NCBI GenBank assembly: GCA_029962745.1
Contig: CM057151.1
Span: 34,428,818 to 34,492,817 of the forward strand
Source: Echinometra lucunter
Lineage: Eukaryota; Echinodermata; Echinoidea; Camarodonta; Echinometridae
Length of the DNA stretch: 64,000 nucleotides
Direction of reading: 5' to 3'
Shown here: piece after piece, positions 36,055-48,112 of the stretch
Layout of the letters: each line of letters opens with the position of its first letter
Position numbering within the stretch: position 1 is the first letter of the stretch
The notes under the pieces: generated by a model
Seen by the model: the letters and a program-made list of their open reading frames with translations, nothing else
What the model was told of the DNA's origin: nothing
Databases searched by the model: none
Made by a program: the position numbers and the translations under genes

Positions 36055-36690
36055 AGCAGTTTCCGACACATTCAGAAAATGTCTTCCACATCTTTATCTC
36101 AAGACTAACATGTGTGCCAAATTTCATGAGCATTGCTTGAAAAATGAGGAAGTAGTTAGGTCCATAAGATTTCCCTGTGATTTATTGCAATAATGTGCCC
36201 TTACCATGGCAACGTAGTTTACTACACATTTGAAATACATGTCTTGCACATCTTCATTCAAAGACCAATATGTCTGCCAAATTTCATGAGCATTGCTTGA
36301 AAAATAAGTGGTTTAATCCGCAAAATTTTCCCCAATTTATTGCAATAATATGCTGTTACCATGGCAACATATTTTCCAACTTATCAAAAACATGTCTTGC
36401 ACATCTTTATCCCAAGACCAATGTGTGTGTCAAATTTCATGAGCATTGCTTGAAAAATGAGAAATTTTTCCTGATTTTTTGCAATAATATGCCGTTACCA
36501 TGGCAACACAGTTTTCGACATTCAAAAAGTGTGTCTTGCACATCTTCATCCCAAGACCAACGTGTGTGCCGAATTTCATGAGCTTTGTTCGAAAACTGAA
36601 GAAGTAATTTGATCCGCAAGATTTGCAATGGACCAACCGCCCGACCGTACACAGATTCCTATATGTACCCCCTTCAAACTTTGTTTGGCA
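36055..36690. repeat. Tandem array carrying RFX X-box-like palindromes (copy 1)
   Basis: Four or so units of about 140-150 bp share GTCTTGCACATCTTCATCCC, CCAAATTTCATGAGCATTGC and TTGAAAAATGAGGAAGTAG. Three carry (G/C)TTACCATGGCAAC at 36200-36213, 36355-36368 and 36494-36507. The array ends near CCAACCGCCCGACCGTACAC. Copy 2 is at about 51784-52436. Confidence 0.75.
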
Positions 36691-37336
36691 GGGGTATAAT
36701 TAAAAGTTGAAGGTTTAGAAAACCATTGTGCTTTTTTTTTTAGCAACACAAAGTATATACATACCAGTATTCTCTAAATTGTGCATTAAAATGAGCAGAG
36801 CCATCCAAGATGTATTAATGATGGTTCTGATTTCCTACTTTAAAAGCCCACCAAAAAACTCCATATACAACTTAAATTGATGTCTGTTCTAACCATGAAA
36901 TGGAAAACTTGGTAATTTGAATGTACTGTACCTTGCAAGAAACCGATTTCCCCGATTTAATCAGTGGTTTTTTTTGTTTGTTTTGTTTTTTCATTCACAC
37001 ACTTTGAATGGATTTCATCCAAAGGTTTAACAGCCTGTTTATCTGTTATTATCTCAAATTAGAGAATTTTCATGTCAACAATGTAAATTTCCATCAATCA
37101 AAATATAACTTTCCATTCATGGTTGCAAACAGGGATGCAATTAAAAGTAAAACAAGATTTTCTCTTTAGAAATATAGAATACTTAATGATGACTGGAAAA
37201 GAAAGAAAGATTGGCATGTCTTTCTGTTGATGCCCACAGTGAATGAGTTGATTATTCAGGCACCATCATTAATTAGAACCTGTACAAGTTATAGAACCTG
37301 TTCAGAAAGTTTACAAAGCAGCATCACAGCATAACC
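36691..37336. other. Intergenic, no gene recognised (copy 1)
   Basis: AT-rich; no repeat boundary or exon seen. The counterpart is about 52437-53071. Confidence 0.4.
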
Positions 37337-37482
37337 CTTGTAAAAAAATATCATGGGTACCATGGTAATTTGACGAAATTACCATCAATACCATGAAAGT
37401 ACCATGCAAGTACCATCAAATTACCATGATTTGATGGTACTTGCATGGTACTTTCATGGTATTGAAGGCACCTTTTTACAAG
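37337..37482. mobile_element. 146-bp hairpin MITE (copy 1)
   Basis: The ends are CTTGTAAAAA / TTTTTACAAG. The centre is a near-perfect hairpin of TACCATGAAAGTACCATGCA and AGTACCATCAAAT facing their complements around TACCATG. Copy 2 is at 53072-53216. Confidence 0.85.
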
Positions 37483-38639
37483 AGAATGCTTGGTTCTCAC
37501 CAAGATTACTTGTATACTGTTACTGACAAGACTAGCACATGAATATTTTTTTCTCTAAATAAAGTAAACTATCATGATGCATATAGAGTACTGGAAAAAT
37601 ATAAAAGCTTATGGATTCACTTAACTCTGTATGGATTCATTATTTTGTGCAAGTACTAGAGACATTCACAACCCCACCCCCCCCCACCCCCCCCCCTTTT
37701 TTTTCTGAATGTGATACTTGATATCCTTGATATATACATGTATTTGTTACAAGGTAAGTGGAGACTACATCAAACCATCAAAAAATATTTCTTCTTCCAC
37801 AAACAGAACGGCAGTTCCTATGCCATTCATAAGCAAATCCTAAATCTAGCAAATGTATCCAAATTTGTGCAACCTTTAAGAATTCAGCTAAACTTAAAAA
37901 CTTTACAGAACTGCTTGTTCTTCTTTTATATTCACTGTCGCTCAAATGTCAAATACAGCATCAATCTGCATTTCTTAGAATTAAGTGTTCACATTCCCAT
38001 ACAGCTATTTGTGCATTTTACATTGAATCAGCATCTCATGAAGTACACTATTGTATTGCACACTGCATTAATGTACTGCATTTCATATGCAAAAATAATA
38101 TTTCAGATATTGATCTTTTTTAGTTAGATAAGCTAAGTGTACATGTAGATATATATTATTTTGCATAATAATTCATTTCATACATATTCATTCCACATTT
38201 TAGTATAATATATCCAAAAATATATACATATGCTACACATAAAAATCCATGTTCACAATGCGCCTGCAAATGCACTCCCTACACATTACATCACAATACA
38301 GAAATTAATGTTATAATGACTTGACGAAAATGAGTACAGATCACTCATGAAAAACAGAACACATGAACTACAAATATATTCACAAAAAATTTACCACAGA
38401 AAGAAATAAATGAAGCTCAGATTTGCACATCCATGGAGATTGACATTTTGAAGAAATGACAATAAATTCACCACAGCACTATCATGTCGTGCATCAAAAT
38501 GTGGTATTCAATATCTTCCCGCTGTGCATTTTATTGAATCCAAGTCAGCACATAAGCAATGATGATAAGTTGGAAAGGATTTAACGCATGGTCATGTGGT
38601 ATTCTGCCCTTTTCTCCAACAAAATCCAAAAAGCATAAG
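37483..38639. other. Intergenic, no gene recognised (copy 1)
   Basis: Includes a C-run at about 37672-37697. The 138-codon frame at 37711-38127 is broken by indels in the second copy and has no motif. Confidence 0.45.
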
Positions 38640-39330
38640 CCCTTCTTCTAAAGTGGAGAAAGAAGCAGCCAAAGTGGGTCTACATCTCAACCCAAAGAAG
38701 ACAAAGTACATGTCATTCAATTAGAAGAGAGCACTTACCAGGCACATAAGTGGGAAAGAAATAGAAAAGTTGAGCAATTTCAAATACCTTGGTAGCCACC
38801 TTAACAGCTCAGAAAGGGCATTTTAAATTTTAATCAAAAAAGCACAGGCATGGAAAGTGCTGGACAAGATGAAGAAGGTTTGGAAGTCTAATATTAACAA
38901 GGAGTGAAAATAAATTTCTTCAAATAACTGTTGAATAAGAGCTGCTCTACAGGTGTGAGTCATGGACATATTAACATATGGCTAGGCAACTGGATGCTTG
39001 CTACACTGACTCCTAAGAGCAGCCTTAAATGTCAGGTAGATGCAGAACACCACACAGTAATGTAGATCTTTATCAACTCTGTCAAATATCTCGCACGATA
39101 AGACAGAGAAGAAAAGACTGAAACTAGCTGGCCACTGCTTCAGGAGAAAAGATGAACCTCCCAATTTCTATTATGGACATCTTCACATAGATAGAGAGGC
39201 AGAAGAGAAGACCAGAAACTTTCATAGATGTGCTAAAGAGAGGACCCGGCCCCTAAAGCTCTGCCATTTTGTCCAGATCCATTAGAAGGCTGACCTAAGC
39301 ACCCATCATATTCATGATCAAAAATGAATA
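38640..39330 (+). pseudogene. LINE reverse transcriptase C-terminal fragment, degenerate (copy 1)
   Basis: Reading across frames: AAKVGLHLNPKKTKYMSFN then stop, ALTRHISGKEIEKLSNFKYL, KAQAWKVLDKMKKVWKSN, ELLYRCESW, and RLKLAGHCFRRKDEP. These match, in order, the thumb and post-RT region of RTE-like non-LTR retrotransposons (G-x-NxxKT-xMSFN; FKYLGS; LLYGCESW; RLRLAGHC). Stops and frameshifts are present in both assembly copies, so the element is dead. Copy 2 is at about 54360-55050. Confidence 0.75.
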
Positions 39331-39374
39331 ATTCATTGTGTAAGATGCTTCTGACTAGTAGCAATTATTTGTAC

Positions 39375-39645
39375 ACGTTATGAAACATTAACGCATCAGA
39401 TTACCTCATGCGCAGTTAATGCAAATAAATGCACAACAAATGCGCATTAAATCAAAGTGTCACAATAAAAATGATACGTGCAATAGATATGAATAATGCA
39501 ACATTGTTATCGATATCATGGCAATAACGGGTTGCTTATCAGACCCTTCAAATGATCCGAAAGAGGCGGGGGCCTAATGCCATTCGCGTAATGATATCCT
39601 TGCGTGCCGCTTTTCATCTAGTAAATTTATGATATGTCTATGGAG
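39375..39645. repeat. Dispersed 270-bp repeat (copy 1), inverted relative to 58950-59205
   Basis: Contains TTAAATCAAAGTGTCACAAT, GTTATCGATATCATG and GCCTAATGCCATTCG, all of which recur in reverse orientation at 58950-59205. Nonautonomous SINE- or MITE-like; borders not defined. Copy 2 is at about 55092-55355. Confidence 0.7.
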
Positions 39646-40965
39646 AGGACACAAGACTGGCAATCAATGACTTAGGGAAAACAATGCTTGAGCGGAGGTC
39701 CTGGGCTTTCATATAAGGAACCACAAGGACTCGGCTAAAGTGAGTACACTTTTGAACTTGTTTAATATGCAATACCAAATATATTTTACCTATTCTAACA
39801 TTCCTACTCATACTTGTGCATTACAAGTAATGCTCAAACTTGACTACTCCTAAAAGCACAGACATAAATCACACACGTATAACTGCAGTCAATATCACAC
39901 ACGTATAACGCGTCAATTTCCTACACATCACAGACTCCCTTTTACATCAAACAGTGAAAGAATGTTAAAAACATATTTCTACACTTGCTCACTTAACATT
40001 GCTTTTTTCTTTTAGATTCCCAACTCCTCCTGGAGGGAAGCTTGCAAAAAGTTATTTCATTTATCTTTTCTTGTGTTAAAACGCAAATGACATCCTCCTT
40101 TGCAATTTAAAGAACAGTAAAAAATCTCCCTTCATTATTTCAGAAGTGAGATAAGACACATAATAATCGCTCATACTCTGAGCATATGAACACAGCTCAC
40201 TGATTGTATTGATAGTCAAGCTGTAACTAAAAACTCATCTCATGATAACTACAAATAACAATAAGAACATGTAAACACGGTCCAGAAATTATACAGAAGC
40301 TAAGACAGAGAAACTGGAATTTTACCCTGATTAAAATGCATGAATTATTCCTTGAAATACAAATGGAACACTACATGTATAACTTTCGGTGGAATACAAT
40401 ATGCACTACAAGAAAACTACAGAAATCAGTTGAACACTGCATGTGATTTCTAACAGCAACAGACATAATTAAAAGCACTAATTTATTGACGTTTTAGATA
40501 AAGAAATAGGGGTATTATATAGTTGCAAGCCAGAGGCCTCTCTTTCCTACCCTTTTTTTTCTTCTTCCTCCTTCTCTTTCTTCTTTTTCTCCTCTTTCTT
40601 TTTTTTATCACTTGAAAAATTATGGGGCATTCAGAACATTGGTATCAGAGGAAAAAAAAAAAAACAAGGAAAGAAGTTAAAAGATATTACTGCATATAGG
40701 CCTACATGTACCATTTCAAATTCATCACATCATTTAAGAAAATGCCATTGATTTTCACATGTACTCTAGGAACAGCTGATATATCCTGGACTTATTCTCA
40801 GGTTGTTATGAGTATCCTACCGTCACTGTCTGTCGCGTATCTGGATAAGAGTATCTCTCGCCATCGATATATCTGCGCAAGAATTTCCTCCACAAGGAAG
40901 CTAAAATGTGGTAAAATGTGGTGAAAACAAATTCTTTACATTGTGGAATTGTAATAATTGATTAT
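39646..40965. other. Intergenic, no gene recognised (copy 1)
   Basis: Includes a pyrimidine-rich tract (CTTCTTCCTCC-type, about 40550-40605). The counterpart is about 55356-56685. Confidence 0.4.
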
Positions 40966-41560
40966 TCGGATCGGTTAGCTTTATGTAGATTTAGAGTGGA
41001 AACCATAGACTACCTGTAAGTGAGGGACGATATCTTCCTGATCAAGAGTTAATAAAATTGTGCACCTTGTTGTAAAATGAATGATCCAGGTGACGAGTTT
41101 CATTTTCTTTTTAAATGTCCGTTTTTTGAAACAGATCGGAAAGCTCTGATTAATTCCTTTTATGCTCGTCCGACGAATGTTTTGAAATGAAGCAGCTTTT
41201 TAATTCTAGAGAACAAAAATGTATTAAAGAAATTATCACGATTCTGTCAAGTCATAATGTCCAGATTTGATGTCTTCACACTTATTTCCTTTACATTGTA
41301 TACATATTTTGAAAGATACTACTGCCACTGTTTGCCATTAAGTACCTATTTAACTATTATTTAGTAATAGTATTTGATCATTAGTTAGTTAATTGAAGTT
41401 GTTTGCCTTATGAAGTTCATGATTTGTAAATAGTATATATATGCTTTCGTGTTATCTTTATATCTTACTGTTTGTTATTCTTCCATTGCCCCCTGGCGGG
41501 GCCGTTCAAGAATAAAATTCATTGTCATTGTCATTGTCATTGTCATTGTAATTGTAATGA
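40966..41560 (+). pseudogene. LINE C-terminal zinc-knuckle fragment and (CATTGT)n tail (copy 1)
   Basis: Frameshifted copy of the fragment described at 56685-57285. Indels split the frame (for example CTCGTCCGACGAATG here, CTCGTCGACCGAATG in copy 2). The 3' tail CATTGTCATTGTCATTGTC lies at about 41519-41558. Confidence 0.75.
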
Positions 41561-41813
41561 ATTTAGTGTGTATACAGAAGGGGTGGGGGATGGCTGGTAT
41601 GATATACTTCAAAATTCAGTATTTTGGAATATGAAAAATATTCCATTAAAACATTCAAGATATTAATTAGCATTCAGGAAGCTCTCCATAGTAAAATGAA
41701 AATATGAAATGTGTAATATAGGCAGATATATTGGTCAGAAAATTAATATGACATTACTAATGATAAATTCATGTCTAACTCTAATGAAATATTCCCCTAG
41801 TTATAATCCTTAA

Positions 41814-42569
41814 CCCTAAAAAGACAGGGGGGGGGGAGGCCATCATGGCCCCCTCAACAATTTTCGCCGCGAAATTTGAACTGCACATTTCAGGCCACGC
41901 CACTTCCTGACTTTTTTCCTTTAAGTCTTGCGCATCTTTTGACTTCAAGTTTATGAAAATCGGTCATACCATTACCGAGTCACGTGACTTTTTGTGACCT
42001 CAGTCAGCCCGAAAAATTTCTGAGTTTTGTGTACAAAACAAATGGGAAAATGCATTTCCTCATATTCTTCCATTATCTTCTATAATTTCTTCTTTGAGCT
42101 GTTATTATCATCTATCTAACTGAATATCGGTCCAGATAACACCCTGAAACAGCAAACTTGAAAAAACAATAAAAAAGTTTAAGTTGAAAACAAAGCAATA
42201 CATAAGAATTTGCAAAACATAGAATACATAAGAATTGAAATCACTTTAATTTTTTCTTTCCTAATGTTTGTAATGTTTATAAAGAATTTCTTGCAAAGAA
42301 ATTTCATCTCCAGACCACTTTCATTACTTAATTATCACTCAAAATGATATTTACGCATATAACTAGCATAAATTATAACGTAAGTTTGAAAAAATAAAGA
42401 TTAGCATAAAAATAACGATGGATTTGTTTTCTTTATGCGATCTTAAGGTCTGTGCAAATTTTTTGCATCGATCGGTCATATTGCGGCCAAGATATTGAGG
42501 GGGGCCATCATGCCCCCCCCCCCCCCCCCCCAGTCCTCAATACCTTCAAAATAGCCCAGTCTTTTTAGG
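41814..42569. mobile_element. piggyBac-like MITE with TTAA duplication (copy 1)
   Basis: TTAA|CCCTAAAAAGACAGGGG at the left and CCCAGTCTTTTTAGG|TTAA at the right. TTAA target duplication and a CCCTA-start TIR are the signature of the piggyBac superfamily. Internal GAGGCCATCATGGCCCC and GGGGCCATCATGCCCCC face each other near the ends. No transposase. One G is missing from the right TIR here compared with copy 2 (57538-58298). Confidence 0.75.
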
Positions 42570-42858
42570 TTAAGGCCTATTCCTTTGATAATTTGAAAAA
42601 ATTATTTAGGAGATAAGTTTCGTTTTAAGTGTTACACTAATGCTTAATAGATGAGGTTGGAAAATACATAGTAAATGATCATTATACGTCTCAAAATCTG
42701 CATCTTGAAATAATCAAAGTTTATCTCTCAAAGATAAATGTCATATGCAATGAAATTAAATCAAAATTATGTGTATATTAGGAATGGTTAAGGTTTGCAT
42801 AGCACTGCATCTGCTTATGTTTATCCATGGGGTTTTTTTTCATCTTTTTGAAACTTAC

Positions 42859-42980
42859 TTCATGGACTGTTCAATGTTAGTGTTATCCTTTACAGAGATC
42901 TTGTTCCATCCGATGAAGTTATTGTTGTTACATAATTCTTTAATCTCCTCTTCTTTGACATTGGGTGATGGTAGATCTAT
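42859..42980 (-). CDS. Rab29-like GTPase exon, assembly-duplicate copy
   Basis: Identical in sequence to the exon at 58588-58709, with the same splice sites (CCATTCCAG|ATA and ATGAA|GTAAGT). It lies next to the gap at the end of the left contig. It is most likely the same exon counted twice, not a second gene. Confidence 0.8.
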
Positions 42981-43052
42981 CTGGAATGGAAAAGATAAGC
43001 AATGGAATATAATGAGTAGAAGAATATGCATAATTCAAACAAGAGCAAATTT

Positions 43053-43552
43053 NNNNNNNNNNNNNNNNNNNNNNNNNNNNNNNNNNNNNNNNNNNNNNNN
43101 NNNNNNNNNNNNNNNNNNNNNNNNNNNNNNNNNNNNNNNNNNNNNNNNNNNNNNNNNNNNNNNNNNNNNNNNNNNNNNNNNNNNNNNNNNNNNNNNNNNN
43201 NNNNNNNNNNNNNNNNNNNNNNNNNNNNNNNNNNNNNNNNNNNNNNNNNNNNNNNNNNNNNNNNNNNNNNNNNNNNNNNNNNNNNNNNNNNNNNNNNNNN
43301 NNNNNNNNNNNNNNNNNNNNNNNNNNNNNNNNNNNNNNNNNNNNNNNNNNNNNNNNNNNNNNNNNNNNNNNNNNNNNNNNNNNNNNNNNNNNNNNNNNNN
43401 NNNNNNNNNNNNNNNNNNNNNNNNNNNNNNNNNNNNNNNNNNNNNNNNNNNNNNNNNNNNNNNNNNNNNNNNNNNNNNNNNNNNNNNNNNNNNNNNNNNN
43501 NNNNNNNNNNNNNNNNNNNNNNNNNNNNNNNNNNNNNNNNNNNNNNNNNNNN
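43053..43552. other. Assembly gap, exactly 500 N
   Basis: A round-number placeholder gap. Sequence to its left ends within the Rab intron; sequence to its right starts at the tail of the 26233-27782 type element. Confidence 0.99.
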
Positions 43553-44602
43553 TCCTATTGGCTTGTCTTTTATATAATTAGAATGAAGCAAATGTTTTCA
43601 AGGCAGATGTTGGATCACAGAGAAATACATTGATATATGAAAAGAGTAAATTGAAGCTTCACCCCTATTGATACCTCTCTGGTCTCTGACCCCATTAAGT
43701 TCCAGACATGCTATATTACACACATGCAGAGATGTCCAATTCTTCAGCCTTGTCTTGAATCAAACTTTCAGATATATACAGTTCATATACCAAGGAATTA
43801 ACCATACAGGCTTGTGCAGATATGACATGACATTTTTAGTGTTCAGATATGGCACTGCAAACCACGCTACTTATGTTAATGAAGGTGATTAAGGCATCTT
43901 TACCCTGATCATATAGAACAATCTTGGGTAGATATGAACCTGTAAATTGGATAGTAGCACCTGCCTATTTATGATGATCATTTTTATATAAGTATTTTTT
44001 TTTGTTAGGTGTTATTGATCTTGCTCGTTTCTCTGATATTTTGTTACTTGCTCATCTGTACAAAGACTGATGGTCTCTTTTGATTCTTCCTTTTTATAAT
44101 TTTTTTTTTTATTTTATATTGTTCTTAGTTTGTGTAATGAGCATTGTTTCCATCATGTAGCCCTTCCTTGTAAATAACACTTAAAATCAACATGTTTAAG
44201 AGCACCGAACGACTTTCGTTTGGAATATGTGTTAATTTGTTAGTATTACCACTCTAATTTCCTCACCTTTCAGTACTTTTATGAAGTCTTGGTAAGATGG
44301 AATTTTCTACCAAATAATTTTACCAGAATCTATTTATTCTGGTGAGCGAACCTTCTGTGTAAACACGTAAGCAAATTCTTTGCTTATATTTGTCATTACA
44401 AGAACTCAAGATTGTTCAGAAGTAATTTTCAGATAGTTGAATTGTCATTCCTTTTAGAATTGTAAAATTAGGATTTTTAAATCAAAAGTTTAAATGTCAT
44501 GTCTCCCATGTCAAGATGTTAGATATTAAGTGCATATTTTTTTTCATTTCGATTCGAGCTAGGTGCTATATTCTTTTTTTCCTCGTCTGTATTGTTTTAC
44601 AG

Positions 44603-44671
44603 GGACGAATAACAGATGCTGCCAGACTTCTTAGTCCAGTGAACGCAAGGGCATTAAAAGATGGTACATAA
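44603..44671 (+). CDS. Terminal exon of coiled-coil gene, assembly-duplicate copy
   Basis: Same 69 bp as 28844-28912, with the same acceptor and TAA stop. Upstream exons are not repeated, which fits a contig-overlap artefact. Confidence 0.8.
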   Translation, partial: GRITDAARLLSPVNARALKDGT

Positions 44672-47219
44672 AGCTAAGACTGGAATTTCGAAACAGTCCA
44701 GTAATATGTGTCAATATACAAGATTTGAACTTGGACTTCTTTACACATGTACATATGGGAGATCCCGTGTACGATGCAAAGATGTCACCAGTGACTCTGA
44801 GGTAAAGTGATAGAGGCAGAAGGCATTATGTCTGCTAAACTTGAAAGTAGAGCCTACATTGTCCTGTCTATGAGCTCTGTGCCATTGAAGTCAGCCTTCT
44901 CAACAAAATACCTCCCCCTCCCAGCCATTTTTAATTCCTTTTTTTTTTTTAATATTTGCTATCAATCCTCTATGCTATGGCTGGGTAAAGGGGATTTCTT
45001 TTTTCATGTATGAATTTTGAGCGGCTAATGTAATTTGCGATGATGTTAAATACCACCTATTATAAGGAGTACTTGTATAAGTTTTTTACTTATGGAGGTT
45101 CTTTTAGAGATATCTAAGATGAAAAAATTCCATCGTGCCCCCTTACTATCATACCATGGCCTGAATAGTTGTACCTCACAATTTGTACATAATTTAGTTA
45201 TCCTGTAACCTTGACTTTTGAATTGGTGAAATATTTTTTAACAAGAAAAAAAAAGAAAATAGCCCAATGTTATTCTCAGCCTAATAGATATCATTTGCAC
45301 ATTATGCCCCGAATTCAAGGAGGTTTATTTTACACTGTGGTCTAAACCATTCTTTTAACCTACACCGTGGACTAAAAGCACAAGTAAGCATACAAAGAAG
45401 TGCCTTCTCTCCTGCCCCATTGGACAAGAGGACATGTGTAGTATGTAAGTTTAAACCATGGTTTAAATGTAAACTTCTTTGTGAATTCAGGCCAAAGATT
45501 CTGAATTTGAATTTAATTCTATTTGAAATTTAGCAAATTTCTGCACATATCACTTTATTAATCAGGTATTTTCTATTTTTTTTTTTGACCATCATAAGAT
45601 TTTGGTGCTGTCCTAGAAAACATTTATAGATATAGTAATGTGTGACGTAGGAAAATTGTACTCAACATCAAAATCAAATACGTTAGGTAGGTTAAATGAT
45701 TTTATTTATAGGAGAGGAGACATTTAAGTGTTGATGTACAGCAGTCATTCAGATATCTCCAATTACAGTGCCATAAGAAATCCAGTAAAAGTAAGAAATT
45801 TTGAGAGAAGCATCAAGACCAAAAAGTAGGACATTTCAGCAATATACTGTGTGGCCATGTGTAATTTGAAGCCTGTATTTGATATCCTAAAATTCTGTGT
45901 ATCACTCAATTATTTTTGAATTGTACACCATGGTTCCCTTAGGCTTACATGTGCTATTTTGCATTTGACTGAGAAGCCCGTCTCTTTCACTCTAATTCTG
46001 TATGATGGTATTATCCTCTATCAATAACTGTTGCATTAATGAAAGCATAGATTTCTCTTTCTTTTTTCCTCTAAAAAAGATGCGAAATATGTTAAAGCTC
46101 ATGTACAGTTTTGGTAGTGAGTATTGGTAAGAATCTGATAAGATATAGTCTCACATTGTCCTCCCTGCATGAAAAGATGTGATGCGATATGATTTTCGAT
46201 GAATTTTAGTGTTAATATATGGGAACACAATAAAACGACTACACTCTGCCCTTTGCTAGGACTTCTGAATCCTTACTGCTCCATGCTTTATGGTCACAGC
46301 ACTTAATTATGTTTTTGTGTAAACAGAAACTTTCATTGGTTTCACACGTTTGCCGGCACTGTGTAATAAACTCTGACTCTGACGTTTAGAGTTTTACGTT
46401 GCTGACCCAAGATCAAAAATATTTTTGCCCTTTATTTGTCAACTTGAGGAGGAAAAAACTTCACAGCATCTTAGTTTTGTTAGTACATGAATCTTGGTAC
46501 TTAACAGCTTAAAGCAAAGAAATTTGACAAATATACTAGTGTAGATTTTGAGAGCCTACCAAAACTGCACATGAATTTTAAGAATTTTTTTTTTTTGTTC
46601 CACTCTCAGTACTAATTGCTTTAGGACCAATTTTAGCTACCAAGTCCTTTCAGTTAGCTAGTGTCGCAGACTCCAATGTTGTTTCAGTGTATAGTGTACT
46701 AACCTGCTGAATACATTGCTTTGGGTGACTGGGGCTAGAGTCTATCTTGGAAAATGTGTGTTGTACCAAAATGAAATTGTGCTCAACAAGATAAATACAT
46801 TTAGTGAAATATTTGCATCTTCTATTTGTTGTTGTTTTTTTTTAAAGATGTAAAGTTATCCAGATATATTTTTTCTTAAACATTGCATGTATAATTATAA
46901 ACTCAGGTATGCCTTGTTGATCAAGACTGCCATACTTAGTAATCTCCCCCCCCCCCCCCAAAGATAATAAATAAATAGATAAATGAATAAATAAATAAAA
47001 TATAATATAAATAAATAAATAATAAAAAATGAATAAATAAAAAAAAATAATAAAACAAGGAAAAAAATGAGCAGTGCATCCCAGGAAATCTTGGTGGTGA
47101 AATTCCCTTTTTAGGGAAAAAATAGTTTAACCCTTAAAACATAGACTGGAGTTCTGGTCATGCTCATTATGTGAAAGAAACTGATCCAAAGCAACCAGAA
47201 GAGTTAGATGGGGTCATCC

Positions 47220-48112
47220 CTATAGCTAGAAGGTCCGATAGACCAAACCCAGTAGATAAAGGTTCGATAGACCGAATATATGGGAGGGTCCAATAGATAG
47301 AAGGTTCTATAGACCAAATCGCAGGAGGGTTCAATAGTCCGAAGGTTCTATAGATCGAATGACCAACGGGTCCAATAGTCAGAAGGTCCGATCGGTAGAA
47401 GGTTCGATACACCGAATCGGCAAGAGGGTTCGATAGTCTGAAGGTTCTAGGGGTCAGATAGTTAGAAGGTCCGATAGACCGACATTAACGTAAAATACCG
47501 CATTTTTTCATGTTCTTTTTAAAAATGAAATGGTAAATGGATGTAAACCTCTGAAATGAATGAGGGTCCGTTGGGTCCTGAAATCATTGTCACTCCTCTG
47601 TGCATACATGGGTGTGTTTAAACTGATCTTCCCAAAACTTCTCAATATATTATGAACACAGAGACCTCTGTGACCTTTGACCCTGTGACCCCAAAATCTA
47701 ATCAGATCAGTCATTTCCATAGATGAGGCAAGTTTGAAGTTGATCCGTTGAATATACTTCTCAAGTTATCGCGAAATATGGGACGGATGGTACAGACTGA
47801 TGATCCGAAAATATAACGCCTCCACTTATTTTACTCACTTTTTTAACCCACTTATTATTTACCCACTTATCATATTACCCCGCTTATTTTACTTATTTAT
47901 GTAATTGTCGGTCTATCGGATCTTCTATTGGACCCCTTTGGACATTCGGTCTATCGGACCTTCTGACTATCGGACCCGTTGGACATTCGATCTATAGAAC
48001 CTTCGGACTATTGAACCCTCCTGCGATTTGGTCTATAGAACCTTCTGTCTATTGAACCCTCCTGTATATTCGGTCTATCGGACCCGCTAACTATCGTACC
48101 TTCTAGCTATAG
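47220..48112. mobile_element. GGTCCGATAGACC inverted-repeat element (copy 2)
   Basis: Counterpart of 31469-32363 with small indels. Confidence 0.8.

Larger units (their letters stand above)
27786..43052. repeat. 15.27-kb duplicated block, copy 1 (left contig end)
   Basis: Collinear with 43553-58780 over its whole length and same orientation. Differences are mostly single-base gains or losses in runs of A, T, C or G, with a few substitutions. Copy 1 ends exactly at the N run. The unique sequence that should follow it (AACAATTAAAATTTC) is found after copy 2 at 58781. Confidence 0.95.

Noticed and set aside
41449..41666. IVIVIV / HCHCHC repeat peptides
   Set aside because: They are produced by the CATTGT tail of a LINE, not a gene.
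42769..43591. Long open frames spanning the N run
   Set aside because: They are mostly translated N. The only real coding part is the Rab exon on the other strand (42859-42980).
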